Below are positions 47,333 to 56,644 of a stretch of 64,000 bases of DNA, piece by piece. Source of the stretch: Microbacterium invictum (GTDB lineage: Bacteria; Actinomycetota; Actinomycetes; Actinomycetales; Microbacteriaceae); the NCBI RefSeq assembly GCF_014197265.1, contig NZ_JACIFH010000001.1, positions 3,472,001-3,536,000 on the forward strand. Direction: 5' to 3'. The number at the start of each line of letters is the position of its first letter. Position 1 is the first letter of the stretch. The position numbers and the translations under genes were made by a program. Under the pieces are notes generated by a model. The model was not told the origin of the DNA. It was given only the letters and a program-made list of their open reading frames with translations, and made no database searches.

Positions 47333-48325
47333 ATGAAGAAGCTCATCTCGATCGCCGCAGCGGGCGTCCTGCTGCTGGGGCTGGCCGGCTGCGCGACCGA
47401 CAGCGCCGCACCCGGTGGCGACAGCGACGCCGGTCCCAAGGCACTGGACGAACTGGTCGTCGGCTTCGCCCAGGTCGGTGCCGAGTCGGGCTGGCGCACC
47501 GCGAACACCAAGGACATCCAGTCGGCCTTCGCCGACGCCGGCATCGAGCTCAAGTTCTCCGATGCGCAGCAGAAGCAGGAGAACCAGATCAAGGCGATCC
47601 GCTCGTACATCCAGCAGGGCGTGGACTACATCGCCTTCTCGCCGGTCGTCGAGACGGGATGGGACGCCGTCCTCAACGAGGCCAAGGCCGCCGGCATCCC
47701 GGTGGTGCTCACCGACCGCGCCGTCGACAGCCAGGACGAGTCGCTGTACGTGTCCTTCCTGGGTTCGGACTTCATCCTCGAGGGTGAGAAGGCCGGCCAG
47801 TGGCTCCTCGACGAATACGCCGACACGAGCGAGCCGGTCAACATCGTCCAGCTCGAGGGCACGACCGGTGCCGCTCCCGCGATCGACCGCGCCGAGGGCT
47901 TCGCCGAGAAGATCGCAGAGAACGACAACTTCCAGGTCATCGCGAGCCAGACCGGTGACTTCACCCGCGCCGGCGGCAAGCAGGTCATGGAGGCGTTCCT
48001 GAAGTCGAACCCCGACATCGACGTCGTGTACGCGCACAACGACGACATGGGCCTGGGTGCCATCGAGGCGATCGAGGCGGCCGGACTCACCCCGGGGGAG
48101 GACATCAAGATCATCACCGTCGACGCCGTCAAGGACGGCATGCAGGCCCTGGCCGACGGCAAGATCAACTTCATCGTGGAGTGCTCGCCACTGCTGGGTG
48201 ACCAGCTGGTCGACATCATCAAGACCCTCAACGACGGCGGCACCGTCGAGAAGCGGATCGTGACAGAGGAGACGACCTTCACCCAGGAGCAGGCCATCGA
48301 GGCGCTGCCCGACCGCCAGTACTGA
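47333..48325 (+). CDS. Sugar ABC transporter substrate-binding lipoprotein (YtfQ-like, galactofuranose/arabinose type)
   Basis: A 330-residue lipoprotein: MKKLISIAAAGVLLLGLAGC with lipobox LAGC (Cys at residue 20). The mature part is a CUT2-type periplasmic-binding fold, VVGFAQVGAESGWRTANT being the YtfQ hallmark, followed by YIAFSPVVETGWDAVLNEA, LEGTTGAAPAIDRAEGF and VVYAHNDDMGLGAIEAI. ATG at 47333 with AAGGAGG 9 nt upstream. It starts an importer operon with an ATPase and two permeases in the same order as ytfQRT-yjfF. Neighbouring arabinose genes suggest L-arabinose or arabinofuranose as ligand. Confidence 0.92.
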   Translation: MKKLISIAAAGVLLLGLAGCATDSAAPGGDSDAGPKALDELVVGFAQVGAESGWRTANTKDIQSAFADAGIELKFSDAQQKQENQIKAIRSYIQQGVDYIAFSPVVETGWDAVLNEAKAAGIPVVLTDRAVDSQDESLYVSFLGSDFILEGEKAGQWLLDEYADTSEPVNIVQLEGTTGAAPAIDRAEGFAEKIAENDNFQVIASQTGDFTRAGGKQVMEAFLKSNPDIDVVYAHNDDMGLGAIEAIEAAGLTPGEDIKIITVDAVKDGMQALADGKINFIVECSPLLGDQLVDIIKTLNDGGTVEKRIVTEETTFTQEQAIEALPDRQY

Positions 48326-48331
48326 GATGGC

Positions 48332-48363
48332 CAGGGGGTGGATGCCACGGCATCCACCCCCTG
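48332..48363 (+). other. Perfect 14-bp intercistronic hairpin
   Basis: CAGGGGGTGGATGC (48332-48345), loop CACG, GCATCCACCCCCTG (48350-48363), beginning 7 bp after the binding-protein stop. As at 10075, a strong stem separates the binding-protein gene from the rest of the transporter operon. Confidence 0.75.
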
Positions 48364-48412
48364 CCCTCTACGCTCGATCCACCCGACATTTCGCGTTCGA
48401 CGGAGAACCCCG

Positions 48413-50038
48413 ATGACCGACATCACCCGTCCGCCCGCCCCGAGCGGCAGTCCCGATCCGGTGGTGGAGATGACCGACATCTCCATCTCCTTCCCCGGTG
48501 TCAAGGCGCTCGACGGGGTGTCTTTCCGCATGTTCCCGGGCGAGGTGCACTCGCTGATGGGGGAGAACGGCGCGGGCAAGTCGACGCTGATCAAAGCGCT
48601 CACCGGGGTGTACCAGATCGACTCCGGCGAGATCCGCCTCGCCGGCCGCCCGGTCTCCTTCGCCACGACCGCGCAGGCGCAGGAGGCCGGCATCAGCACG
48701 GTCTACCAGGAGGTCAACCTCCTCCCGAACCTCTCGGTCGCCGAGAACATCATGTTGGGCCGCGAACCGCGTCGCTTCGGCGCCATCGACTCGCGGCGCA
48801 TGCGGGCACGGGCACAGGAGGTGCTCGACGGGCTCGGGCTCGAGATCGACCCGGCGTCGCTGCTCGCCTCGCACTCACTCGCGATCCAGCAGCTCGTCGC
48901 GATCGCCCGGGCGATCAACATCGACGCCCGCGTGCTCATCCTCGACGAACCGACCTCGAGCCTCGACGCCGACGAGGTGGCGGAGCTGTTCCGCATCATC
49001 CGGTCGCTCAAGGACGACGGGGTCGCGATCCTCTTCGTCTCGCACTTCCTCGACCAGGTGTACGAGATCGCCGACCGTCTCACCGTCTTCCGCAACGGGC
49101 GACTGGTGGGCGAGTACCTCACCGACGACCTGCTGCGCATCGACCTCGTGCAGAAGATGATCGGCAAGGAGATCACCACGCTCGACGAGCTCGAGCAGCG
49201 GGTGCACGAGGCCGACAGCGAAGGCGACCCGACCGTCTTCCTGCGTGCCCGAGACCTGGGGCGCCGCGGCGCGGTCGAACCGGTCGACATCACCGTTCAC
49301 GAAGGCGAGGTCGTCGGGTTCGCCGGACTTCTGGGCTCGGGCCGCACCGAGGTCGCCCGCCTTCTCGGCGGCGTCGACCGCGCCGATAGCGGACACATCA
49401 CCGTCGGCGGGACCGAGGTGCGGCTGCGCACCCCGCGGCGCGCGATCGCCGAGCGCATCATGTATTCGAGCGAGAACCGCCGCGCCGAGGGCGTCGTCGA
49501 CGAACTCACCGTGCGCGACAACATCATCCTGGCGCTGCAGGCCGACCGCGGCTGGTTCCGGCCGATCCCGAAGAAGCGGCAGGACGAGCTCGCGCAGAGC
49601 TACATCGACGCGCTGAACATCCGTCCCGCGAACGCCGACGCGATCGTGCGAAACCTCTCCGGCGGCAATCAGCAGAAGGTCCTGCTGGCCCGGTGGCTCG
49701 CCGTCGCCCCGCGCTTGCTGATCCTCGACGAACCCACCCGCGGGATCGACGTCGGGGCCAAGGCAGAGATCCAGAAGCTCGTGTTCAGCCTCGCCGAGAA
49801 CGGCATGGGCGTCGTGTACATCAGCGCCGAGCTCGAGGAGGTGCTGCGCCTCAGTCACCGCGTGATCGTCATGCGCGACCGGCAGCAGGTCGCCGACCTG
49901 CCCAATGACAACCTCACCGTCGACAGTCTGCTCGCCCTCATCGCCGAGGGATCGAGCGATGAGACGGCCCTCGCCCCGAACATCCCGAACTCCAGCAACC
50001 CCACCCCGAACAACCCGACCCAGGGAGAGACCCGATGA
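48413..50038 (+). CDS. Sugar ABC transporter ATP-binding protein, two NBDs (YtfR/RbsA type)
   Basis: A 541-residue protein with two nucleotide-binding domains. NBD1: Walker A GENGAGKST, VYQEVNLLPNLSVAENI, Walker B VLILDEPTSSLD; its signature is the degenerate HSLAIQQLVAIARAI usual for YtfR proteins. NBD2: atypical Walker A GLLGSGRTE, YSSENRRAEG, signature LSGGNQQKVLLARWL and LLILDEPTRGIDVG. The ATPase-competent site is therefore mainly formed with NBD1 Walker A and NBD2 signature. CGGAGA precedes the ATG. It overlaps the permease by ATGA; its Asn/Pro-rich tail (NIPNSSNPTPNNPTQ) appears to be a linker. Confidence 0.93.
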   Translation: MTDITRPPAPSGSPDPVVEMTDISISFPGVKALDGVSFRMFPGEVHSLMGENGAGKSTLIKALTGVYQIDSGEIRLAGRPVSFATTAQAQEAGISTVYQEVNLLPNLSVAENIMLGREPRRFGAIDSRRMRARAQEVLDGLGLEIDPASLLASHSLAIQQLVAIARAINIDARVLILDEPTSSLDADEVAELFRIIRSLKDDGVAILFVSHFLDQVYEIADRLTVFRNGRLVGEYLTDDLLRIDLVQKMIGKEITTLDELEQRVHEADSEGDPTVFLRARDLGRRGAVEPVDITVHEGEVVGFAGLLGSGRTEVARLLGGVDRADSGHITVGGTEVRLRTPRRAIAERIMYSSENRRAEGVVDELTVRDNIILALQADRGWFRPIPKKRQDELAQSYIDALNIRPANADAIVRNLSGGNQQKVLLARWLAVAPRLLILDEPTRGIDVGAKAEIQKLVFSLAENGMGVVYISAELEEVLRLSHRVIVMRDRQQVADLPNDNLTVDSLLALIAEGSSDETALAPNIPNSSNPTPNNPTQGETR

Positions 50039-51081
50039 GCGCCGTCTTCGCGCGCGTGTTCAGCAGCCGGCTGTTCTGGCCGATCGTCATGCTGCTGGTG
50101 CTGTTCCTGATCAACGTGATCGCGTTCCCCGGGTTCTTCTCGATCCAGGTGCGCGACGGCAACCTCTACGGCAGCCTCATCGACATCGTCCGCAACGGAG
50201 CGCCGATGCTCATCGTCGCGATCGGCATGACCCTGGTGATCGCCACGCGCGGCATCGACCTGTCGGTCGGCGCGGTCTGCGCGATCGCGGGGGCGGTGGC
50301 CTGCAGCATCCTGCTCGGCTCGTCCGATCCGGCCAACCCCGGCGTGGTGATCGTCGCCATCCTCGCCGCGCTGCTGGTGGGTCTGTTCTGCGGACTGTGG
50401 AACGGCCTGCTGGTTGCGGCCTTCGGCATCCAACCCATCATCGCGACGCTGATCCTCATGACCGCCGGTCGCGGGGTCGCGATGCTCATCACCGAGGGGC
50501 AGATCCTCACCGTCAACAGCCCGCCGTTCAAGGTGCTCGGCTCCGGATTCTGGTTCGGGATGCCGGTGGCCGTATACATCGCGGCGATCATCTTCGTGCT
50601 GGCAGCTGTACTCACCCGGCGCACGGCGCTGGGGCTGCTCATCGAATCGGTGGGCATCAACCCGGAGGCCAGCCGGCAGGCGGGCGTCCGCTCGCGCGGT
50701 CTGCTGTTCGCCGTCTATACGTTCTGCGCGCTGTGCGCGGCGGTGGCCGGACTCATCCTCACCGCGAACACCATGGCCGCCGACGCCAACAACGCCGCGC
50801 TGTTCATCGAGCTCGACGCGATCCTCGCCGTCGTCATCGGCGGCACATCGCTCGCCGGCGGCCGCTATTCGCTGGCCGGCACCCTCGTCGGGGCGCTCGT
50901 GATCCAGACGCTCGTCACCACGGTGTACACGGTCGGCATCCCGCCGATCGCGACCATGGTGTTCAAGGCCGCGGTCGTGACCGCCGTGTGCCTCCTGCAG
51001 TCGCCCACGACCAACGAGGCGCTCGCCGGCTTCCGCCGACGACTGGCCCTTCGCACCGGAAAGGGGGTGGCGGCGGCATGA
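50035..51081 (+). CDS. Sugar ABC transporter permease (YtfT type)
   Basis: A 348-residue CUT2 permease with about 8-10 hydrophobic segments. APMLIVAIGMTLVIATRGIDLSVGAVCAIAGAV is the RbsC/YtfT hallmark (TRGIDLSVG), FGIQPIIATLILMTAGRGVA follows and AVVIGGTSLAGGRYSLAGTLVGALV is the C-terminal signature loop. Coupled to the ATPase and the second permease by 4-bp overlaps. Confidence 0.93.
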   Translation: MSAVFARVFSSRLFWPIVMLLVLFLINVIAFPGFFSIQVRDGNLYGSLIDIVRNGAPMLIVAIGMTLVIATRGIDLSVGAVCAIAGAVACSILLGSSDPANPGVVIVAILAALLVGLFCGLWNGLLVAAFGIQPIIATLILMTAGRGVAMLITEGQILTVNSPPFKVLGSGFWFGMPVAVYIAAIIFVLAAVLTRRTALGLLIESVGINPEASRQAGVRSRGLLFAVYTFCALCAAVAGLILTANTMAADANNAALFIELDAILAVVIGGTSLAGGRYSLAGTLVGALVIQTLVTTVYTVGIPPIATMVFKAAVVTAVCLLQSPTTNEALAGFRRRLALRTGKGVAAA

Positions 51082-52085
51082 CCACCGCGACCGTCTCACC
51101 CGCCCAGCGGGTCACCGCCGGCATCGGCCGCACCTTCACGAGCCCGAAGTACGGACCGGTGCTCGTCACCGGCATCCTGTTCATCGCGATCTTCGTCGGC
51201 GGTGGGATGCGGTACGGCAACTTCCTCACCGGGCAGGTCTTCCTGAACCTGTTCGTCGACAACGCCTACCTCATCGTCCTCGCGGTCGGCATGACCTTCG
51301 TGATCCTCACCGGCGGCATCGACCTGTCCGTCGGCGCGGTCGTTGCGCTGTCGGGCATGATGGCCGCCAGCTTGCTGCAGACCGGATGGCCGGCACCGGT
51401 GGTGATTGCGACCATCCTGCTGAGCACGAGCGTGCTGGGGCTCCTGGTCGGGCTGATGATCCACCACTTCAAGGTGCAGCCGTTCATCGCGACGCTGGCG
51501 GCGATGTTCCTGGCTCGCGGGCTCTGCTACGTCATCAGCCAGAGCTCGATCTCGGTGACCGACCCGACGTTCGTCGCGCTCGGCGTGACGCGCATGTCGC
51601 TCGGCGGCGGCATGTCGATCACCTGGAGTGTCATCATCGCTCTGGCTGTGGTCGCCGCTGCGGTCTGGGTGCTGCACCGCACCCGCACCGGCCGTACCGT
51701 CTACGCGATCGGAGGCGGTGAGCAGAGCGGCATCCTGATGGGCCTGCCCGTGGCGCGCACGAAGGTGCTCGTCTACGTCATCAGCGGCTTCTGCTCGGGG
51801 GTTGCCGGCATCCTGTTCACCTTCTACACGCTGTCGGGTTACCCGCTCACCGCCATCGGCACCGAACTCGACGCCATCGCCGCGGTCGTCATCGGCGGCA
51901 CGCTGCTGACCGGCGGATACGGGTTCGTGCTCGGTTCGGTGCTCGGTGTGCTCGTGCTCGGGATCATCCAGACGATCATCACGTTCGAGGGCACGCTATC
52001 GAGCTGGTGGACCAAGATCTTCATCGGCGCCCTGCTGCTCGTGTTCATCCTGCTGCAGCGGTTGCTGACCGCACGACGTCGGTGA
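51078..52085 (+). CDS. Sugar ABC transporter permease (YjfF type)
   Basis: A 335-residue CUT2 permease, partner of YtfT. LIVLAVGMTFVILTGGIDLSVGAVVALSGM, VQPFIATLAAMFLARGLCYVIS and AVVIGGTLLTGGYGFVLGSVLGVLVLGIIQ carry the family signatures (TGGIDLSVG). The ATG at 51078 overlaps the YtfT stop. Two different permeases plus one double-NBD ATPase is the ytfQRT-yjfF arrangement. Confidence 0.93.
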   Translation: MTTATVSPAQRVTAGIGRTFTSPKYGPVLVTGILFIAIFVGGGMRYGNFLTGQVFLNLFVDNAYLIVLAVGMTFVILTGGIDLSVGAVVALSGMMAASLLQTGWPAPVVIATILLSTSVLGLLVGLMIHHFKVQPFIATLAAMFLARGLCYVISQSSISVTDPTFVALGVTRMSLGGGMSITWSVIIALAVVAAAVWVLHRTRTGRTVYAIGGGEQSGILMGLPVARTKVLVYVISGFCSGVAGILFTFYTLSGYPLTAIGTELDAIAAVVIGGTLLTGGYGFVLGSVLGVLVLGIIQTIITFEGTLSSWWTKIFIGALLLVFILLQRLLTARRR

Positions 52086-52123
52086 TGCCGGCTGGCGAGC
52101 GTCGAGCCGGGATAATGAGTGCC

Positions 52124-52168
52124 ATGTCGCATGCGCACCCCGGTCGAGCGACTCGAGCGGTGCCGTGA
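52124..52168 (+). CDS. Possible 14-codon leader ORF overlapping lacI
   Basis: ATG at 52124 to TGA at 52166-52168, peptide MSHAHPGRATRAVP. The stop overlaps the GTG start of the LacI gene (GTGA). GATAAT at 52111-52116 is a good -10 element 7 nt before the ATG, so the mRNA would begin at this start codon and the short ORF would be translated leaderless, coupling to lacI. Not a known family. Confidence 0.4.
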   Translation: MSHAHPGRATRAVP

Positions 52169-53220
52169 GCGACGGCGAGCGACCCGGCGGCGGGGTCGAA
52201 AGGAGCGGCGGGGCGGAGAAGAATCGCAGCGCCACGATCTTCGACGTCGCGCGCCTGGCCGGTGTGTCGCACCAGACCGTCTCGCGCGTGTTGAACAACC
52301 TCCCGAACGTCCGCCCGGCCACCCGCGAACGCGTTGAGAAGGCCATCCGCCAACTGCGGTACGTGCCCTCGCAGGCGGCGCGGGCACTCGTGACACGGCG
52401 GTCGCGCACCCTCGGGATGCTCGCCACCGGGCTGCCCGATTACGGACCGGCGAGCGTCCTGCTCGCCGTCACGGAGTCGGCCCGAACCGCCGGCTACGCC
52501 GTGATATCGACGAATCTCGTGGCGGCCGATGGTCCCGCCCTCCGGTCGGCCGCCGAGATGCTGGTGCGTCAGAACGTCGAGGCGATCGTGTTGGTGGCGG
52601 CCGAGCGTGCGGCCCTCGACGCGTTCGACGGCGACGAGCTGGGCGTGCCGATGATCGCGGTCGCCTCCGAAGCGCGCGGACGGGCGCCGCGGGTCACCGT
52701 CGACCAGTACGAAGGGGCCCGGGCGGCTGTCTCCCACCTGCTCGAGCTCGGGCACCGCGACATCCGGCACATCGCAGGACCGATCGATTCGATGGATGCC
52801 GCGGAGCGCGTCCGCGGCTGGCGCGACAGGTTGAGCGAGGTCGGACTCCAGGCGGCCGAGCCGGCGCGCGGCGACTGGTCGCCCGAATCCGGGTTCCGCA
52901 TCGGCGCCCGGCTGCGGGCGGCCGAGGCGCCGAGCGCGCTGTTCGTGGCGAACGACCAGATGGCACTGGGAGTGCTGCACGCGCTGCACGCGGCCGGGCT
53001 GCGGGTGCCCGACGACGTGAGCGTGGTCGGCTTCGACGACATCCCCGAGGCCGCGCACTTCTCGCCCCCGCTCACGACGGTGCGGCAGGACTTCGCCGGT
53101 CTCGGCCGCGACGCCATGGCCGCCGTCCTCGTCATGCTCGACGACGCGCGCCCCGACTCCCTGCCGCCGGCTCGGCGGCCGCAGCTCGTCGTGCGGGCCA
53201 GTACCGCGCCGGTCGGCTGA
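52165..53220 (+). CDS. LacI family transcriptional regulator
   Basis: A 351-residue LacI regulator: helix-turn-helix IFDVARLAGVSHQTVSRVLNN at about residues 25-45, hinge with YVPSQAARALVTRRS, effector domain LGMLATGLPDYGP, VDQYEGARAAVSHLLELGHRDIRHIAG and VVGFDDIPEA. The GTG at 52165 overlaps the stop of a possible leader ORF. It sits just downstream of the YtfQ-type importer on the same strand and is the best candidate regulator for the operators at 47177-47258. It resembles the following LacI protein in its HTH (VSxQTVSRVxNxxPNxRPATR), suggesting duplication. Confidence 0.92.
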   Translation: MSDGERPGGGVERSGGAEKNRSATIFDVARLAGVSHQTVSRVLNNLPNVRPATRERVEKAIRQLRYVPSQAARALVTRRSRTLGMLATGLPDYGPASVLLAVTESARTAGYAVISTNLVAADGPALRSAAEMLVRQNVEAIVLVAAERAALDAFDGDELGVPMIAVASEARGRAPRVTVDQYEGARAAVSHLLELGHRDIRHIAGPIDSMDAAERVRGWRDRLSEVGLQAAEPARGDWSPESGFRIGARLRAAEAPSALFVANDQMALGVLHALHAAGLRVPDDVSVVGFDDIPEAAHFSPPLTTVRQDFAGLGRDAMAAVLVMLDDARPDSLPPARRPQLVVRASTAPVG

Positions 53221-53227
53221 GCCGGCT

Positions 53228-53263
53228 GGCTGGGCCGGCGGGCTCGGCTGGGCCGGCGGGCTC
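53228..53263. repeat. 18-bp perfect tandem duplication
   Basis: Two identical 18-bp copies (53228-53245, 53246-53263), each beginning GGCTGGGCCGGC, directly after the LacI stop codon. The rest of this 284-bp gap holds the first copy of a 27-bp repeat (53313-53339) and a half operator TGTCACCGG (53468-53476). Confidence 0.6.
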
Positions 53264-53312
53264 ACGGTCGCCGGCTGACGGCGTCCGCGCGCGAGGCTTG
53301 AGTCGACTCTCC

Positions 53313-53339
53313 GGCCGGGTATCCGGCATCCATTCCCGG
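53313..53339. repeat. 27-bp intergenic repeat, copy 1
   Basis: This segment starts GGCCGGGTATC and ends CATTCCCGG; 25 of 27 positions match 54741-54767. Both copies lie upstream of a gene of the arabinose cluster (lacI at 53505, araB at 54879). Confidence 0.55.
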
Positions 53340-53504
53340 TCTCGGCGCCCACTGAGCAGTCGCCCCGCGTGCAGAGTGGACGCTCCGGCCGTCAAGTCTG
53401 TTGCGCAGCGCGTTGTCGAGGGAGCTTCTCGCACGGGTACTCGCATCCATCGCCGTGAGGCCACGTTTGTCACCGGAACGTGATCGGGTGCGAAGCTGAT
53501 CTCC

Positions 53505-54521
53505 ATGACACAACGGCCAGCGATGACGACGCACGCCAACGCGACCGGGCGCCGGGTCGGCATGCGCGATGTCGCCGCGCTCGCCGGGGTCTCGACGCAG
53601 ACCGTCTCGCGCGTGATCAACGACCACCCCAACATTCGGCCGGCTACACGGGCGCGTGTGCTCGAGGCGATGGCATCCATCGGCTATCGCATCAACAATG
53701 CGGCGCGTGCGCTCGGCACGGCCACCACCCGCACGCTTGGGGTCATCGCTTCGGATGCCGCGCTGTACGGGCCGTCCGCCGGCATCGTGGCGTTGGACGG
53801 GGCCGCCCGCGCGGCGGACCGCTGGATCGCCACCGCCTATGCCGACGCGGCTGACGCCGACTCCGTCACCACGGCCGTCGAGCGGCTGCTGACCCAGGGC
53901 ATCGACGGGATCATCGTGCTCGCCCCACATGCCCGGACGCTCGAACTGGTGCGGGCCGCGGTGCCGCACGTTCCGGTCGCGGCGCTTCACTCCGCGCTGG
54001 GCGCCCAGCGTCAATCCGAGGGCGCCGCACTCGCCGTCGACCACCTGGTCTCGCTCGGGCATCGCCGCATCGCGCGGCTGTCGGGGCCGGCCGACTGGCT
54101 TGAGGCGTCGGCGCGGGACCGCGGCGTCGACGAGGCACTGGCGCGTCACGGGCTGGATGCCGGTGTGTGCTGGGAGGGGGACTGGCGCACGGTCACCGGT
54201 GCACAGCTCGCACCGGATGTCGCGGCAGCCGTGCGCGCATCCGGAGGCCCGACGGCGATCGTCGTCGCCAACGATCAGATGGCGCTGGGGCTGATCGCGG
54301 GGCTGGATGCCGCGGGCATCGACGTCCCTTCCGCGCTCAGTGTCACGGGGTTCGACGACAACCCCGACGCCGCGTATTACCGTCCCGCGCTGACGACGGT
54401 GCGCCTCGACCTGGTCGGCGAGGCGCACCGTGCCGTCGCCGAGGCGCTCGGGCTTCCGCAGGCTGCCGACCCGGCATCTCCTCGCCTCGTGACCCGAGCC
54501 TCGACCGCTGCACCCGCCTGA
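53505..54521 (+). CDS. LacI family transcriptional regulator (candidate arabinose repressor)
   Basis: A 338-residue LacI regulator: MRDVAALAGVSTQTVSRVIND HTH at about residues 20-40, hinge YRINNAARALG, effector domain LGVIASDAALYGPSAG, VDHLVSLGHRRIARLSG, VVANDQMALGLIAG and VTGFDDNPDA. The ATG at 53505 has no strong ribosome site; ATG 53523 is an alternative. It is directly upstream of araB-araA-galM, and a perfect TGTTACCGGTAACA operator precedes araB, with a half site (TGTCACCGG) before this gene, so it is probably the arabinose regulator and autoregulated. Confidence 0.9.
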   Translation: MTQRPAMTTHANATGRRVGMRDVAALAGVSTQTVSRVINDHPNIRPATRARVLEAMASIGYRINNAARALGTATTRTLGVIASDAALYGPSAGIVALDGAARAADRWIATAYADAADADSVTTAVERLLTQGIDGIIVLAPHARTLELVRAAVPHVPVAALHSALGAQRQSEGAALAVDHLVSLGHRRIARLSGPADWLEASARDRGVDEALARHGLDAGVCWEGDWRTVTGAQLAPDVAAAVRASGGPTAIVVANDQMALGLIAGLDAAGIDVPSALSVTGFDDNPDAAYYRPALTTVRLDLVGEAHRAVAEALGLPQAADPASPRLVTRASTAAPA

Positions 54522-54740
54522 CGGCGCGGGCCGCCTGGGGTTGTCTGGCTGTCCAGGTGGGCGTGATCTTCGATGGTCGACACGGGCTCTGCCTGGTTGT
54601 CTCGGTCGGCCTGGCCTGCGCCACGTTGCCCCGGTCAGCCCTGTGCCGGAGTTCGGTTGGCGCGCCGGCCGGAAATGAGCGCTCAGTTTCCCGCGCACGC
54701 GCCCACCGAACGAGACCTATCGCAGCTCAGTTGGCCCGTT

Positions 54741-54767
54741 GGCCGGGTATCTGGCGTCCATTCCCGG
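54741..54767. repeat. 27-bp intergenic repeat, copy 2
   Basis: Matches 53313-53339 at 25 of 27 positions. It lies 58 bp upstream of the araB operator. Confidence 0.55.
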
Positions 54768-54824
54768 CGGGAGCGCCAACTCCCCGGGGCCGGCCCGAGA
54801 TCCATCCACGTGGCATCCATCCCT

Positions 54825-54839
54825 TGTTACCGGTAACAT
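54825..54839 (+). promoter_or_regulatory. araBA operator overlapping the -10 element
   Basis: TGTTACCGGTAACA (54825-54838) is a perfect 14-bp palindrome with a central CG, the LacI-family form. TAACAT (54834-54839) fits a -10 element inside it, so repressor binding would directly block the promoter, about 40 bp before the araB start. Confidence 0.7.
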
Positions 54840-54878
54840 GATGCGCGAAGCGCCTGCACGCGACCAATGGAGGAACCC

Positions 54879-56603
54879 GTGACCACCCCCGACTCCCAGA
54901 CCGGCGGGCAACCGGCAGACCAGGCGACACCGGCAGACCAGGCGACCCGGGCTATCCGCGACGGCCGCACGACTCTGGGCATCGAGCTCGGGTCCACGCG
55001 CATCAAGGCCTGCCTCATCGATGTCGATGACCCGACCACGATCCTCGCGGTGGGCAGCCACGCGTGGGAGAACGAGTTCGTCGATCGGCTCTGGACCTAC
55101 CCGATGGATGCCGTGTGGTCGGGCTTGCAGGCCGCTTTCGCCGACCTGGTGGCCGACGTCGAGCAGCGTCACGGCGTGCGCCCCGAGACGTTCGGCGCCA
55201 TCGGCATCTCGGCCATGATGCACGGCTACCTCGCGTTCGACGAGGCGGGCGAACTGCTCGTGCCGTTCCGCACCTGGCGCAACACCAACACCGGACCCGC
55301 CGCCGCAGAGCTGACCGAGCTGTTCGGCGTGAACATTCCGCTGCGCTGGTCGATCGCGCACCTGCACCAGGCCGCGCTCGACGGCGAGGCGCACGTGCCG
55401 CACATCGCGTCGATCACGACCCTCGCCGGCTACGTGCACACCGCGCTCACCGGCCGCAAGGTGCTCGGCATCGGCGACGCGTCGGGCATGTTCCCGATCG
55501 ACTCGGCGACCCGCGACTACGACGCCGAACTGCTGGCTCGCTATGACGAGCAGGCCGTGCTGCCGGCGCCGCTGCGCGAACTGCTGCCCGAAGTGCTCGT
55601 CGCGGGGGTGGATGCCGGAACCCTCACCGCCGCCGGCGCAGCCCTGCTCGATCCGACCGGCGCGCTGCGCCCCGGCATTGCGCTGTGCCCGCCCGAGGGT
55701 GATGCCGGCACGGGGATGGTCGCGACCAATGCGGTCGCCCCGCGCACCGGAAATGTCAGCGCCGGCACCAGCATCTTCGCGATGGTCGTGCTCGAGCGGC
55801 CGCTCCGGCACACCCACCACGAGCTCGACCTCGTGACCACTCCCGCGGGCGATGCCGTGGCAATGGTCCACTGCAACAACGGCGCCAGTGAGCTCGCGGC
55901 GTGGGCCGGGATGTTCGGACGATTCGCTGCGGCATCCGGAACCCCGATCGACCAGGATGCCGTGTTCGACGTCCTGCTGCGCGAAGCACTCGAGGGCGAT
56001 GCCGACGCCGGGGGACTGCTGGCCTACAACCACCTCGCCGGCGAGCCCATCGCCGGGCTGACCGAGGGGCGTCCGCTGTTCGTGCGCACGCCCGACAGCT
56101 CGTTCACGCTCGCCAACGCCATGCGCGCGCAGCTGTACGGCGTGTTCGGCACGCTCGCGCTCGGCATGCGCGTGCTCACCGACGGGGGCGACGATGCGAC
56201 GAACGCAGCCGGCGCTCACGGCGATCGCGGCGCGGCCGGCGAGGGCGTCGCGATCGACCGGCTCTTCGCGCACGGCGGCATGTTCCGCACCGCGGGTGTC
56301 GCGCAGCGCTTCCTCGCGGGCGCGCTCGATGCCCCCGTGGCCGTCGGCGAGACGGCGTCGGAAGGCGGCGCGTGGGGGATCGCCGTGCTGGCCGCGTTCC
56401 TGGCATCCATCACCGGGGTGGCAACCGCCACCGGCGCGGCCACCAGCCCCGACCTGACCGACTACCTCGACCAGACCGTCTTCGCCGACGCCCGCATCGA
56501 GGTCGCCTCGCCCGACCCGGCCGACGTCGCCGGGTTCGCCGCGTACCTCGACCGCTACCGCGCGGGCCTCGCGATCGAAGCCGCCGCGGTCTCGGTACTC
56601 TGA
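54879..56603 (+). CDS. araB: FGGY-family carbohydrate kinase, probable L-ribulokinase
   Basis: A 574-residue FGGY kinase: [17 protein letters not shown] phosphate loop 1 at about residues 30-46, [59 protein letters not shown] mid-protein and [20 protein letters not shown] near residue 465. The first in-frame ATG (54867) itself contains part of the GGAGG ribosome site; that site is 5 nt before GTG 54879, which is therefore the start. Position directly before araA makes L-ribulose the likely substrate, though the sequence belongs to a type distinct from E. coli AraB. Confidence 0.85.
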   Translation: MTTPDSQTGGQPADQATPADQATRAIRDGRTTLGIELGSTRIKACLIDVDDPTTILAVGSHAWENEFVDRLWTYPMDAVWSGLQAAFADLVADVEQRHGVRPETFGAIGISAMMHGYLAFDEAGELLVPFRTWRNTNTGPAAAELTELFGVNIPLRWSIAHLHQAALDGEAHVPHIASITTLAGYVHTALTGRKVLGIGDASGMFPIDSATRDYDAELLARYDEQAVLPAPLRELLPEVLVAGVDAGTLTAAGAALLDPTGALRPGIALCPPEGDAGTGMVATNAVAPRTGNVSAGTSIFAMVVLERPLRHTHHELDLVTTPAGDAVAMVHCNNGASELAAWAGMFGRFAAASGTPIDQDAVFDVLLREALEGDADAGGLLAYNHLAGEPIAGLTEGRPLFVRTPDSSFTLANAMRAQLYGVFGTLALGMRVLTDGGDDATNAAGAHGDRGAAGEGVAIDRLFAHGGMFRTAGVAQRFLAGALDAPVAVGETASEGGAWGIAVLAAFLASITGVATATGAATSPDLTDYLDQTVFADARIEVASPDPADVAGFAAYLDRYRAGLAIEAAAVSVL

Positions 56604-56644
56604 CCCGCTTCACTCGCCCAACGACCGCCTGCAAAGGACTTTCC

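Larger units (their letters stand above)
54522..54878 (+). other. Intergenic region before araB
   Basis: 357 bp with no supported gene. It contains the second copy of the 27-bp repeat (54741-54767) and the araB operator/promoter (54825-54839). The first 200 bp show only scattered short inverted repeats and no clear function. Confidence 0.6.

Noticed and set aside
48887..48930. Degenerate first ABC signature in the YtfR-type ATPase as a sign of inactivation
   Set aside because: The HSLAIQQ form is normal for this subfamily, and all other motifs are intact.
54867..54869. ATG 54867 as araB start
   Set aside because: The ATG overlaps the GGAGG ribosome site, which is correctly spaced for GTG 54879.
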